Source of the DNA: Mansonella perstans
Lineage: Eukaryota > Nematoda > Chromadorea > Rhabditida > Onchocercidae
DNA: 64,000 nt
Assembly: GCA_037074765.1 (NCBI GenBank)
Contig: JBAMDO010000012.1
Span: 310,001 to 374,000, forward strand
Reading direction: 5' to 3'
The first letter of the stretch is position 1. Each line of letters starts with the position of its first letter. Shown piece after piece: positions 40,601 to 52,789 of this stretch. A program made the translations under genes and the position numbers. Below the pieces are notes generated by a model, which saw only the letters and a program-made list of their open reading frames with translations, was not told the origin of the DNA and made no database searches.

Positions 40601-42082
40601 TAAAATAAGAAAACTAGTCCATAGTAAAATAAAAAAATTGATTGAGGTGATGCAGCTCGGATTAATTTCAGATTTTAATATAAATGACGGTCAGTATTAT
40701 GTTCATAACTGTGATATTCGCTCCAGTAAAACTTTTTGTTTTTTAGGATTGTTTACGATATGGGGCTCAGTCTGTAATTTATGATCAGTGTTCATTTTAC
40801 GCTAACTTATTTGTATCTGTTGGACGAGCTATTCAGAAATACGCAAATGCATCGGCAGTCAGTCCTCAATTTATTCGTCATCTATCTTACGGGTTTGCTA
40901 AAATTGCTAGCGAAATGATGAAATGTGAACGGTCATTTTCCCGGGTAATTTGCTTTTTTCTAAATTAATATTATACAGTTTGTGTTTTTTGTTTCCTAGT
41001 ATTTTTTTTGTCACGATGAAAAGCTGACTTGAAACCTAGGATTTAGTAATTATTTTTTGTAAAGAAAAAGTGTGATAGATAACAGCAAAATATTTACAAA
41101 AGGTAAGCAAAAATGAAAGAAAGTAGAAAGAGATTGCGCTCCCAGTGCAGTAAGCCACCTCATCGTAATTACCAAACGTCCAGAGTTGGATTTTCAGGAT
41201 TTTATTTTTATACTAAGGTCTTGAATTGGAGCAGTGTTCTTGAGAAATCCTTCGTTCCCCCTCCTTCACTGATTTTAAATAAGAGGAATGGAAAATAAAG
41301 GAAATATAATCAATACGCTTGCTACATTGATTTTTTTTTGGTTAATATGGATTAAGCAAATAATTTTATTGATTGGAATGATGAGTATTAAGAGCAATTG
41401 CTAATAGGTTTCTCACCGAAAAAAGAACTAATATTACTATAGCAATATAGTATTATTAGTTCTTCTTTAACATTTCTTTCGTCTTCCCTGTGTTTTTTTT
41501 TTCGTCTGCTTTTACTTTTCTTTGCTTTAATGATGTCTTATCAATTCTAAAACTCTAAGGTTTCAAACTAAAATATGTTGCTGTCAGCTCGAAATTTCGT
41601 ACAGTTGAAGGGAAGCCGCTGTTGAACTAAATAATCATTTGAACTAAGTAAAAGTTGAACTAAATAATCATCTAATAAGAGATCTTTACTGGGAAGTTCA
41701 ATTATACTGTTTGAATGTACTGAACTTCAAGCGTGCATTAATCAGCTTTAACTAATATTTGCTTACTTATTCCTGTAGAACTTTCGTAAAAAATGTAAAC
41801 ATAAGTATAAAGGGAGCGGTGCATTGTATTTAGGTGAATCTGTCAAACGCTAACGTTGCTTGTTTCTTGTCTGAGAATCAATCACCCTTATTTCAGGTAG
41901 CACCTTTCATTATTTCGGAATGTTTGGAAGATGCTGAATACTTGTCACTTGCTTTGTTTCGGATTTTTTCAATGTGTGATGGTCACAGTATCGCTCTCCT
42001 AACCACAAATTTACCACTGTTACAGAAGACTAGATTTGCGAATTTAAGTTTGTATTTCAAAAAATTGAAAATGGTTGTCTAG
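34629..42082 (+). CDS. Large leucine-rich, probably helical-repeat protein, function unknown
   Basis: Sixteen exons chain in phase to 924 residues: 34629-34715, 35076-35139, 35284-35491, 35781-36060, 36147-36296, 36489-36623, 36850-37067, 37462-37689, 37892-38066, 38280-38426, 38629-38808, 39153-39290, 39476-39670, 39906-40028, 40747-40944, 41834-42082. All donors are GT and all acceptors AG. The start MPGGKNQSQ is the only good ATG of the first exon, and the N-terminus is short and basic. The remainder is rich in Leu, Ser, Cys and Ile in amphipathic helical stretches such as CLLLKQLICCANLLQ and FLLSICSRDML. There is no signal peptide or transmembrane segment, so an alpha-solenoid scaffold is inferred. 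I considered Fanconi (FANCI/FANCD2), Integrator and nucleolar HEAT proteins but saw no diagnostic motif. The ATG lies 153 bases after the VHL stop. Exon 12 could use an alternative upstream acceptor at 39112 in another frame; the chosen one keeps a longer open frame. Confidence 0.75.
40403..40428. repeat. Poly-T tract
   Basis: There are twenty-six consecutive T in an intron of the 924-aa gene; length is likely unreliable in the assembly. Confidence 0.9.
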
Positions 42083-42665
42083 TTCTTCTAATTTTATGTC
42101 TGTAATCTAAAAACCGTATCATCTATAATGTAATTCCATCCTCTCTCGAAGTTCAAATTGCTAGTACTGAAAATTGAGACTTGTTATTTCTCTTTGTATT
42201 TTAAAGTGCCTTATTGATTTTTCCCATTTTTTGGTTTATCTATATGAATATTAGGTTTGCGTTTGATTTTTGATTTGTTCCTCGGAAATTATAGCGCTTT
42301 TAAAATTTTAACAGTATGTGTACGGGAAATAAATGAATGAAACGCCGAGCTTGTTTTTGCGTATTTCATTTGATCTTGATATTTGGATCCATTACATTAA
42401 ATTTAATGAAGATTTGATTCTAGTTTCATAATTACAGTTTTTGTTGACATCATCTGTTTCTGATTTTAAGTCTACTTCAAATCTTTGGAAGAGAATAGGA
42501 GATTAGTGAAGAAGCCGAATTTAGTTATTTTTCATATCACAAAAATATCGGTAACGCGCTTTCTGGTTTTCTGAAAAAAATCGGTTCTATGATACTGATA
42601 TTTCAAAATTAGTGATCTTGCGTCTTCAACACTTTCGAATTTAGCAATCGTTTGAATTTTCACAG
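42083..42665. other. Spacer after the 924-aa gene
   Basis: AT-rich sequence without a recognisable gene. An AATAAA-like signal (GGGAAATAAATG) lies near 42328, about 245 bases after the stop, and could be the polyadenylation signal of the 924-aa gene. Confidence 0.35.
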
Positions 42666-43669
42666 TCGTTATGTGGGAAAAATTGATTTTGGTGAGTATT
42701 GATTATCAATGTTAAAGTAGAAAAATACATTGTAATGTGAGAGCAGGCAGAATTTCCTGTATTCTCTTTTTTCTCAGTTCATCAAGTTTAAAATTTAACA
42801 TACTTCTGTTTTCTATTTTTAAATTTCATTTTAAATTTAAGATCGATAAAGTTTTTTCTGCAATATTGAACATTTTAATTTTTTCTCAAACATATAATTA
42901 CAGATTCTTGATGTTTTCTGCTTGATCTATATGGAAAAGTGTTTTGCAAGAGGCAAGGCATTTGAATATCCGAATTGCTAACAATTGGTCAGACATGAAT
43001 AGAATTAAATTCGACCCTTTCTATTTTTATTTTTCTCTAGTTTTTTTTTTTGAAAACTCATGCTGTAATAAAAGGAACATTAATGTAGTGGATAGTGAAG
43101 CGAAAAGTTGTTAGACATACGGGTCTCAAATGTTATTTTAGTAAGTGTATACTGCAAATAATGTAGGCTTCTAATTTCTTATTTTATTTGGATCAATTGA
43201 TATTAGATTTGCTCAACTGAACAAAAATAAGTTAGAGGAATGTTATCTCACTAATTCTCAAACATTAGAAGTCCTGGGTACTTAAAAGTACTAGAATTTT
43301 AAATGGAAAATTTACAGCACCAAGACTTGCGGTATTTTCTGTACTGAACTTCAATCCTCAACTCTGAATTAACCTCAGTTAACTTCCTTTTTTACAGTGC
43401 AGTGTAAACGGTCAGAAATACTGGTCCGTCTGCAGCGCAATGAGAATCATTCAGTACCAGTTTGCCCATCAGTTGTTTCTGATTGGCATGGAAAGTTTGA
43501 ACCAAAACCGTTGGAACAAAATATCATCATATGTGATGGTTTAATATGTAACAGATGTCGGTGTGACGTTAAAATGGGTTATAAATTATCCAACAATACC
43601 GATAAGGCAGAATGTGTATTAATTTGCCCATTTTACCTGGTTGCAGGTAAAGCAGACCGTCAGATGTGA
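42666..43669 (+). CDS. Possible terminal exons of a cysteine-rich secreted protein (doubtful)
   Basis: An exon-like segment 42666-42691 (acceptor CACAG, donor GTGAGT, phase 1) can join 43398-43669 (acceptor TTTACAG) in frame to a TGA at 43667-43669. The long exon contains CDGLICNRCRCDVKMGY followed by a C, a Cys spacing like an EB or EGF-type module, which supports that reading frame. A second frame of the same exon is also open for about 50 codons and could be entered from an ATG at 42675, so the assignment is uncertain. No 5' exons were found. It may be a small independent gene or a chance pair of open segments. Confidence 0.3.
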
Positions 43670-46600
43670 AGATCACAACCAATGAATCATTGTAAACAAA
43701 TACCTTCATCTGTATGATATTGTATGACTTTAAAAAAAAATAGAAATTTAGTTCAAATAGTTCAAATTTCTTACAATTTTTTATATTTTATAGAAGAAAA
43801 ACATTGAAACTTTTTCCATTTCTTTTTTAGACGACTGAAATTACCCTAGTTTTCGAAACGATGACTCATTGATCATCTTTCATTATTCTTATCAATAAAT
43901 AAAAAAAATGATAAGGACGTTATTAGTTATTTTCTGCATTATAACTATTTGAAGTGAAAATTCGGACCTCGTTTTCTTTGATTGAAGAAGAAAATCAGAT
44001 CATTTACACAATTCCTTATATGACAGTAAGTTTCACAATTTCAAAGGAAAAATCAATCCAAATTTTTTAAATTAAAATTAACTGTAGTCAGATGGAAACA
44101 GCGATATGTGAAATGTGTGCAAACATTTTTTAGGAAAATGTAAAACTACTTCCAGCTTCCATTTACAACGATAACAGACAATATATTGTTATTGATAAGA
44201 CGAATCAAGTTTTCTTGATATTAAAAATGTTTATTTACCTACAAAATAAAGTTCTTAGTTCCATAGGAACAAGAAATGGCATTCTTAATGATTGTAAGAA
44301 TCTCAGTTGGTGTTTTCCTTCTTCCAGTTTCCACAGCTTTTCTAAGAAAGTGGAACAAATAAAATTCTTAAACACTTCAATGCATTCTATTAAATTCAAC
44401 AAAACCCTAAACTAGCCAAGATTAATTTGATTATTGGAAAGTAATAATGTATTTCTAGTATTTGCTTTCTTCAGCAAAATAAAAAGTTTAAAATCATGCG
44501 GAATTAAAAACAATAAATTAGTTGAAATAAAGAATGTAATATGCACATATCTTCGAGTTTCTTTTTTCAATTTATGTTATCATAGTGACAGATTGCTTTA
44601 ATCTACTTTTGGCAAGAAGATGCAGTAGCAAGTCAGTGTAGTAAAACAACAAGAGCGAGTCATTACATTACAATAAAGTGTGCTTAGAGCAATGTAAGTA
44701 ACACAAATGATTTTGCCTTAAGGTGACAGAACTGGATCATTGTCCGCTTTGTGATATATCTGTCACTTGTTTCATGTTACAATGCTTATTAATCAGTTGG
44801 TCGCACAAAATTGTGACAGAAGCTATAAAGCAAATTAATTCGAGAGGAATTTTTGAAATAATCTTAAAAAAATGATTTCAAAAAAATAGACATTAAGTGC
44901 TTTCTTTTTAAATTATCTATTGAAAATCTGATGTATTCTGGAAATCTTTCTTTCGTATTAATTAAATTATCTTTAAAATGACATTTGAAAATTATTCTCT
45001 TGAACTGATCAGCTTGTTCTTAAAATTCAAGAATACACTGATGTAAGATTACTGCTGTTTTCGAATATAAGGTTATCAATTTGAATCATTTGCTGATGCA
45101 TCATTTAATCAGTTTTATGTGATTTAACAACACTGTTACCTCATCTCCTTTTAACTACTAAATCATTTCTTCTCTGCAGTTGACCGAATGTGGTGGGAAC
45201 GAAGTGATCGTGAAATACTGATTTATTTGTACCGCTGATAAATGGGAACAATTGCTTTTAATACTGACAATGGAAGTAACTGAAAAAATTTGTATTTCAT
45301 AATTGTTAGCCTGAGGAGCTAAAAATTGGAGACGACTCCACTGAAGTATCTTGACCATCCATTTAAGTGGTTTAAATCTCTGAAAATTTTTGCAAGAATT
45401 TGCAGTTTGACAAATTTGAAAAAACTTTTTTACATTGCCCATTGAAGAGTTCATCAGTAGTCAAGAAATTCATAAAAAACCGTACTTTGCAGTAACACGA
45501 ATAAGAAAAAAAGAAAGCCGGAGCTCAGTATTACTGATTGCTTGCCTTTGCTAATGGTAATGATTAAGATCTTGTCAAAAACTCTAAAATTTTTGGAAAG
45601 CCGTTATTTTTGTTAGCCAGAAATACAAATAATAATATCAGGAATGTAGTAAAATTAAAAACGTTCTTCAAAATTTTATATTGATTTGTTTAAATTAATA
45701 AGGAAGATGGAATGCAATAAAAAATAAACAGACAAACAGACAGCTGAAAAAACAAACAGACAGTATGTCGTGAAATCAAAAAAAAAAAAAAAAAAAAAAA
45801 AAAAACAAACCGTAGAATTTCTTTTACGCTTCTCGGAGGTTTTGAACTGTAGTAGTTGAAATGAAATCTTAAACCTAGTAAGTTTGGTAATTATATTATT
45901 GCGCACGCTTGACACAAACAGCGTAACAATTAGCTTTCTTCACTCAATACACATATGTATGTATCTTCCTAAATGCCTATAATTTTGGTAATTTCAGTCT
46001 ATGTTGATTCATTAACTGTTCATTAATAAATCTAAGCCATTAATGGAATAAACAGTTTTTAAGAGCAATTTTTCTACAAGTAAGAATTCAGCACTTCTAG
46101 AGGAGTAATATATATAAAATATACAAAAGTTTAGAAAACATAGTATTATCTCTGAATATCAAGCAGATCATTTACATGGGAAATATACTGACTTTTGTTA
46201 TCTTCTTCAATTGGCGATTAGAAATTTCAATAATCACTTCTTATAGTAAGCAAAAGTTGATTAATTTTTAAGTAACAATAAACAACCACCCTATCTTTTA
46301 TTGTTCGTCATTATCAAATAAGCGCAGTGAACCATTACGGTGAATAAGCACATGAAAGGAAATGAAGCAGATTTTGAAAATGACCATAAATAGTGCTTGC
46401 AAAAAAACCGATGAACCAGTTCTGACTAGTGTCAATAATATTCTGTTAGGAAATAATTTCTATCTTGGAAAATAAAAAACTATAGGTGCTATTTAGTATT
46501 CTTAATTCTGTCGTTTTCAAAAACATCAATTGATTCATCTTAATTAAAAAGACAGTTACTGATTCATATTCTTTTAACTATTCAATTGTATGTGATTCAA

Positions 46601-46801
46601 TGTATAGCTGATTCAATGTACTTTTCTAAACCATTTTAGTTCAACTATTCAACTATTCTTTAGTTCAACTATTAAGTTATATTTCCAGTAATTTACGGAA
46701 ACATAAGAAAATATTAAATACAGACAGTGAATGTTTAAAATGAAAAGTTAAAATAAATCAAATGTTGTCGTAATATTAAACTAATCCAATATGTTCATAT
46801 T
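43670..46801. other. AT-rich intergenic region
   Basis: No supportable gene. It contains a 28-base poly-A tract at 45778-45805 preceded by short ACAGAC/AACAAACAGACAG repeats, and several AT-rich open frames that lack splice context. Confidence 0.45.
45778..45805. repeat. Poly-A tract
   Basis: There are twenty-eight consecutive A, preceded by imperfect ACAGACAG repeats at about 45730-45763. No retroelement body is seen on either side. Confidence 0.85.
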
Positions 46802-47969
46802 TTATAATGTTTTATGAGTTGAAGCCGAATCATATTTTTGCTCTCCGATGTTCAGTTGATGCCTGGGTCCCATGCCCCACTGAAACAAATAAGAATTTTT
46901 GTAAAGAATTAATCAAAACAGAGGTTTTCAAAAGTTAATTAATAAAATTTAAAACAGCAAGATGTTAAGATGGAGTCTGAGGATAACATATAAAAAGAGC
47001 ATCATATTTGCTGTGTGTTACAGCTTCTGAAGAGGTACAATGCTTTCCAATGTTCAACATTAATCTCAATAGTTTTGCTGATCGCTTTTTCTTGATCGGT
47101 AAATTGAACAGCAGAATAAACAATTTATCCTAACCAAATCAAATGTTAATGTTGCCCAGTAAGAGAAGCAGAGAAATTTAAACAAACTAGTGAATTTTCC
47201 CAGAAATTTTTAGTGAGTCGAAAATACATAAGAATGCTGCTGCTACTAAAAGGTGGATTGATTTTCTGTGCATATATGAAAAAAAAGCATTTCGTACTTC
47301 CAAGTATCGGAATAAAGCAGACAAACGCTAAATGATTGTGAAAAGATCCACTAAATAAGATGAGAGTAATTCAAGAATATGAAAGTATGATTCTCTAATT
47401 AATTCAAAAACTGCACATGTATCGTTTCCGAAAGGTGAAGTTAAGAGAAGATTATAAATACTCGAAAGTTAGACTACTAAGCACCTTTTCTGTCAGTAAA
47501 GATTTTTACTATTAAATGTTTTTCTTATTATGAAGGAAAAAGGTACAATAAATGATGCAAAAAGATTTTAATTAAAAATATGAAACATTAAATAAGCATT
47601 GTTACATCGAATTATAACCACTGAGTGAAGAATTTTAAAATGAAATCTAGGTCTTTAAAATGAAATTTAAAATGAAAAGTGAAGAATTTTAAAATGAAAT
47701 CTAGTGAAGAATTTTAAAATGAAATCTAGTGAAGAATTTTAAAATGAAGTCTAGAAATATGACAGGTACGCATCACCAGAAGTGATGATCATAAATCTTC
47801 AAATCAATTCACAAACCTTAGCAAAAACTGTTTCGTCATCCGTTTCAGATACGCAGCACCATAAAATACACGTTACCGAAATTATAAATATTATGGAGAA
47901 GAAGGAAATCCAAACCGCAATCGGTCCAAGGTAGTCTAACATATCAAGCTGTTGTTTCAAATCAGCCAT
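46802..47969 (-). CDS. Small single-pass membrane protein, 76 aa
   Basis: Two minus-strand exons, 47969-47817 and 46879-46802, join in phase 0 (donor AAG|GTTTGT, acceptor TTTCAG|TGG). The protein starts MADLKQQLDMLDYLG, then has one hydrophobic segment of about 22 residues (roughly 16-38, PIAVWISFFSIIFIISVTC) ending in WCC, then an acidic/polar tail SETDDETVFAKWGMGPRHQ. A juxtamembrane Cys pair could be palmitoylated. The ATG lies two bases after a TTTTTAG acceptor, the classic position of a nematode spliced-leader site. I do not recognise the family, but the clean splicing, phase and membrane layout argue that it is a real gene. Topology cannot be decided by eye; an exposed acidic C-terminus suggests N-out or tail-in, weakly. 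Confidence 0.65.
47626..47754. repeat. 25-bp tandem repeat array
   Basis: Units of TGAAGAATTTTAAAATGAAA plus TCTAG occur at 47626-47650, 47680-47704, 47705-47729 and 47730-47754, with a degenerate copy in between. The array lies just outside the first exon of the 76-aa membrane protein, inside its single intron. Confidence 0.85.
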
Positions 47970-47971
47970 TT

Positions 47972-50900
47972 CTAAAAAGAAGAAACAATAAACCGCTATC
48001 GCTCTATTTCCAGTTGTTATCTGAACTTGCTCAAAAATAAGAATATTTAGCTTTAATTTAAATAGTATTATTTTGACATTAGTGATGACAAAAATTTTCG
48101 ACAGCCTAAATATGAAATTTTGTTTTGTTAGTTTTACCCTGTTACCTGTCAAGTATTGAAAGTCTTGCATGGAAAAGTCTAGATCCGCGAAAAAAAAGAA
48201 TAGAGAGGAGTCACTGTATACAGTCACTTTAAAAGTTCTAAAAAAAATTTTTGGGAGTGGAATAAAGTCTGGAAGCGTATTATTATTGTCAACAATGAAT
48301 GGTCAGCAGTATCAAGAAGAGCAATAACATCGACTGTGTGCTAGTAGCTTGAAGTGGATCAATATTTTAAAAATAGCTAGCTAGCTAGCAAGAGTTTGGT
48401 GTGATGAAGTGACGAAGGGAGAATCTTCATATCTACATGAAGATAGATAATATTAAATAGAGTTTTACTAATATTTCTAACTTAGCCATATCCTTCTAAA
48501 ATTTCCATTTAAAATTAGAAATCAAAGTTGAAATCAAATTTTTTATCATAAAGTATGAGGTAGATAAAAATACATCAACAACAATAAATGAAAAATTTTT
48601 TAACAGCTAGGAATTAACCCAGAGTTGAACCACCACTCTATTGCGTCACGCACATATTGATTGATCGGATAATGTTAGCATACTTGATAGCATTTACTGC
48701 TTGATTAAAATAAAAATCGCATATTTTTTCAATTTCACTAAAGTAATAATCTTGTATGATTGAATAAAATGACATGGAAAATGTTCGCAGAAAATTACGA
48801 ATAACAAAAAGGGAAGAATGGCATTAAGCAAAAAAAAAAAAGAATGGAGGAATGGATGAGCTATATACAAAACATTAATAATAGCTGAAAATCTAATTGG
48901 GTAAATTTTCCGGCTAATAGCATTATTTGATTTGGTCTACTCTTCATTTCTCAACATAGCCACTTTTTTAGCTCTAACTCCTACAATTTTCCAAATATGA
49001 GCCAAAATAAAGGAACAAAATTTATTTTGTACTAATAAATATTAAACTTGGCTAATATTCGATATTAGTCTAACTCTAATATTCAATTACATCTTCAAAA
49101 ATAGAAGATCCAAGTTTCAAAAAATAAATGGGCAGAATCGTTACAATTTAGAAAAACCAAATAAAATTATGATCTTCACGAACATTTTCAAGTTGATCTC
49201 GATTATACTTAAATGATGAATAGTTTGAAAACTTCGTATCTTTAATGATTCTTGATCAAATGAATTTTGTCTTTTGATTACGTCATATTACTTTTCATTT
49301 ATATGAAAATTCCTGCTGAAAATGAGCTTTTTAAGGTTAGGAGTACATATTTTAAGGTAACGTGTATCAAATTTAAGGTATACTTCAAAAAATGGCTTCT
49401 TAAGAAATCTCAATGATTTCTCTTCCTTTTCTTCAGTCATGTTTTCTGATTCATTGAACTGAGTCAATTAAAATATCTGAAACACTGTTAGCCACTAAAT
49501 TATGATCACAAGGTGATTTCATTTCACTTCCCGGTTCTTCAAAAACCTTCCGATGCAATAACTGGATTTTTCAATAACAAGTAAAGCGATAAATCGATTT
49601 CAGATTTTTCGTTATTTGGAATTTTCTGAAGGATTTCAGTTTCTATGCAGAAGCAGTTAGAATTTCATTATCCATATTACGGTTGATAAGAGGAATAAAT
49701 TATATCCCACACAATTTCAACAGCAGCGGTATTTTCATGTAAAAATCAGTACTTTTATCAATTGCTCATAAATTCGTTATTTCTGCGTCTGGAATGAACA
49801 CAAGGGCACAAAATGTTTTACCAGTCAGTTCGGAAATTATCTGCTGAAATATAGAATGGATTAAATTCGATTGTTTGGCAATGATAGAAAAGAAAGCAAA
49901 TGATAGTTAGAATGCAGGCCTAAATCTGCTTTCCAGCTTTCATGTTCTTTTGTTGTGCTTCAAATTAGATTATTTTCAGCTTCTTTGCTTTCATTTCCAT
50001 CATGCTAAATGAGTGCCACTGGGACCGATTTTAAGAAATGACTTTGGTCTTCTGTTAGTTTCGATAAATTTATAATTATGTCCTCGAAAGCAATTGACAG
50101 GAGAATTCAACAATCAAGAAAATGCCTTCTCACTGCTGGGGCTAAGCGAAAACTGTATTTCACCCGAAAACTGTATTTTGTATTCGATGTTTTCCCTTTT
50201 AAATCTTCACTCAAAAATGACAAGTCATTAATCAAAGCAGTGTCAAGATGTATAATTTGAAAAAGATAACAGCAAGTGAGACATTTTCTCAAAAATGAAG
50301 CGATCCATATAGTTCAATTGAATACATCATCAGCTGTAAAATACGCCACTTTTTCATCCAGCTCTTTTAAGATGAAATTTTTTCACTGTATTACAAGCGA
50401 AATGTTCAATTAAGCAGCTAAAAGCATTGAAAAACGCATTCCAGATTAAATTTTGACCGTTCAACTTCGATTAGAACTGAAGGCAAATATTAGATGCTGA
50501 AAAGTTGCATGATAAACTACTATTTCAAAGCAATGCCTTAGCATTCGTCATAAGTCGGTTCTCCCGTAATACGCCGCAAAAGTTTGCAAAGTCGCGTTAC
50601 CAGTACTGTATAAAATGAAATGATATGCTGAACACGAATGAGTGGAATATTTCTCTGAGCGATTGATTTTCCTTATACAAATTCAAAATGAAGGCTGTTG
50701 TCCCAGCAGAACTCTCAGTAAATATCTTCGCCTACACAAGCACAAGAAAATTTCAAAATAACAATGTTATACGACCAAGCCAAAATCATTATATGAAGAT
50801 AAACAAAGAAAAATGGAACATGTTAAAGAATATCTTAAATTTTAAATGACAGAATTTTTTTTTTTGAAACTTCTAGCTTCTTCTTTCGTAATTTGTTAAT

Positions 50901-52519
50901 ATATTTTGAGGTTAAAAATCAGTGTTTTAAACGCTATCTACAGGAAAGAATATACAATTAAGCCAAAATAATTTAAATTATCTATTTCAAAAAAAAAACC
51001 ATGTGGCCAAACAACATTTTAAATAAATTGATAGGAATTTCATAGTTCTCTTTAAAATTCCTCAAACAATAAATCCATTAGTAAAAATTACATACTTGAA
51101 AAATCAATAACTAAATGACATTTATTGTATGGAAAAATGGGATGGAAAATAATCACGGATTCTTAATCGTTAATATCACAACTGATCAATGATCACTGCC
51201 GCTCGGCTAAAGAGAAGCTTAGGAAGCGCCATCTTCATAAAACAACTGCAATGTATCTCAAATATCAAAAAATATAAATAAGAAATGTTTAATGAGATGA
51301 TTTCGAAGCTTTCTCGAATGTTCAAAAAATTCTAATTGATGGCTTCATTACAAGAAAATTTTGAAAAAAGCAGAAAGGCATGACAAACAAAACATTCATC
51401 ATCCGAAATTTCTATTAACTTCCTCAAAAAATTCACATTTGACATGAATTAAGCACCATAAAAGTAAGGAGAAATCTTACCCTCAAGAAAAAAAATGAAG
51501 TTTTTTTAATCGAAATTTTGAGGAATTTATGGAAGCTTTCGCTATGAACCAATAGAAATTAAACTAAGAATCAACATGTGTGTTTCCGTGCCAAAGCAGG
51601 CTTTCTATGAACTCCCGATTATTTAGCAAGATATGTCTCGGTCAAAACTTACAAATCGAAAAAATACAAAGTCAAATTTTAGAAGCATTCAGTATCGAAA
51701 AAATACACACTTTCAAATATAAGTAACATTTTCAAGAAATTTATTTATTGAAACCCGTAATCCACATGGATACATAATATTTAGAAAGACTGGCTCTTGC
51801 TTGATATATAACCAAAAATAGAAAATTTAAAGTCTACAGACAGAATACAAACTAAATTTGAAAGAAAAAACTAGACATAAATTGGTGTAACAAAAAGTAT
51901 GATGGAAAAAGAAATGACTAACATACTGCAAAAGAAAATCAAAATGTTGTCTCAAATTTCAGTTCATGTTATATCACAATGTCTTTAGTCTTAGTTAAGA
52001 ATAACCTTATTTGAAGTCACAAAATTCAAAAATACAACAGCTTCCAATTTTTCTCATGAATTTAAAAAAAAAAGATTAAAAACCAACTTCATATTTACAT
52101 CCTAGTCCTTGATTTCGCTGACATATCTTACAAGTAATTTAAGTAATTACGCTAGCAGCCTAACAGAAATTTCGAATAAAGTAGACCAAAGAGTTAGGAA
52201 AAATCACTGAAATGAAAAGTGTTGGGAATTTGCTTAAATAATACAAAAGATTGTCGGTTATGCTTATATCATCGTCGGTCCAGAATATCATCATATTTCA
52301 GATTGTAATCAAGTATGACAGCTTTTTATTCCCTAAATCAGTATTTTTACTATCACAATCTTCATAGTAAAACCAACGAACCTCCCTCGGAAATGCTTGG
52401 CCTAAAATCAGATCGAAAACTCTAATTCTGCTTCAAAAACTTGCCCTGCAACCCTACTTTGAATTAATACTTTGAACTAACCGCTTTCTCAAAAAAATAC
52501 GTGGACAATTAAACCAGTA
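47972..52519. other. AT-rich intergenic region
   Basis: About 4.5 kb with no exon chain I can support on either strand. It has a small direct repeat of a CGAAAACTGTATTT unit at 50148-50178 and scattered homopolymers. It should contain the promoter of the 76-aa membrane protein gene. Confidence 0.45.
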
Positions 52520-52789
52520 ATGAAAATATCACACATTTGCTTTCTGATACTTCTGCTTGCACTAACACACAAAATAGATCAAAAATTGCTCCTAAAATTC
52601 CAACTTAGCCATAATTTGAATATGAAATTTTCACAAGCACGTATTAGCCAAGAGCAGATTTCTCTTTCGTATATTAATATTGTAATATCAAACAGTTTAG
52701 AGGAGAACCAAAAAATCAGTGTTTTTGCAAAAATATTACAGTTGGGTCACACATTAATTGCCTACTGTTCCCATACTGATAACAATTAA
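52520..52789 (+). CDS. Hypothetical 89-aa ORF with a signal-peptide-like start
   Basis: An uninterrupted ATG-to-TAA frame encodes 89 residues beginning MKISHICFLILLLALTHK, which looks like a signal peptide, followed by a polar Ser/Gln/Leu/Ile-rich chain with one late Cys. It runs antisense to the DGK 3' UTR, and its stop codon directly abuts the DGK stop on the other strand. There are no splice sites, no family resemblance and the composition is AT-driven, so it may be fortuitous. Confidence 0.22.
   Translation: MKISHICFLILLLALTHKIDQKLLLKFQLSHNLNMKFSQARISQEQISLSYINIVISNSLEENQKISVFAKILQLGHTLIAYCSHTDNN

Noticed and set aside
45158..45454. 98-codon minus-strand ORF
   Set aside because: No partner exons, no recognisable domain and composition like the surrounding intergenic DNA.
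45730..45805. Possible retroposon tail (ACAGAC repeats plus poly-A)
   Set aside because: No element body, target duplication or coding remnant is visible next to the poly-A tract.
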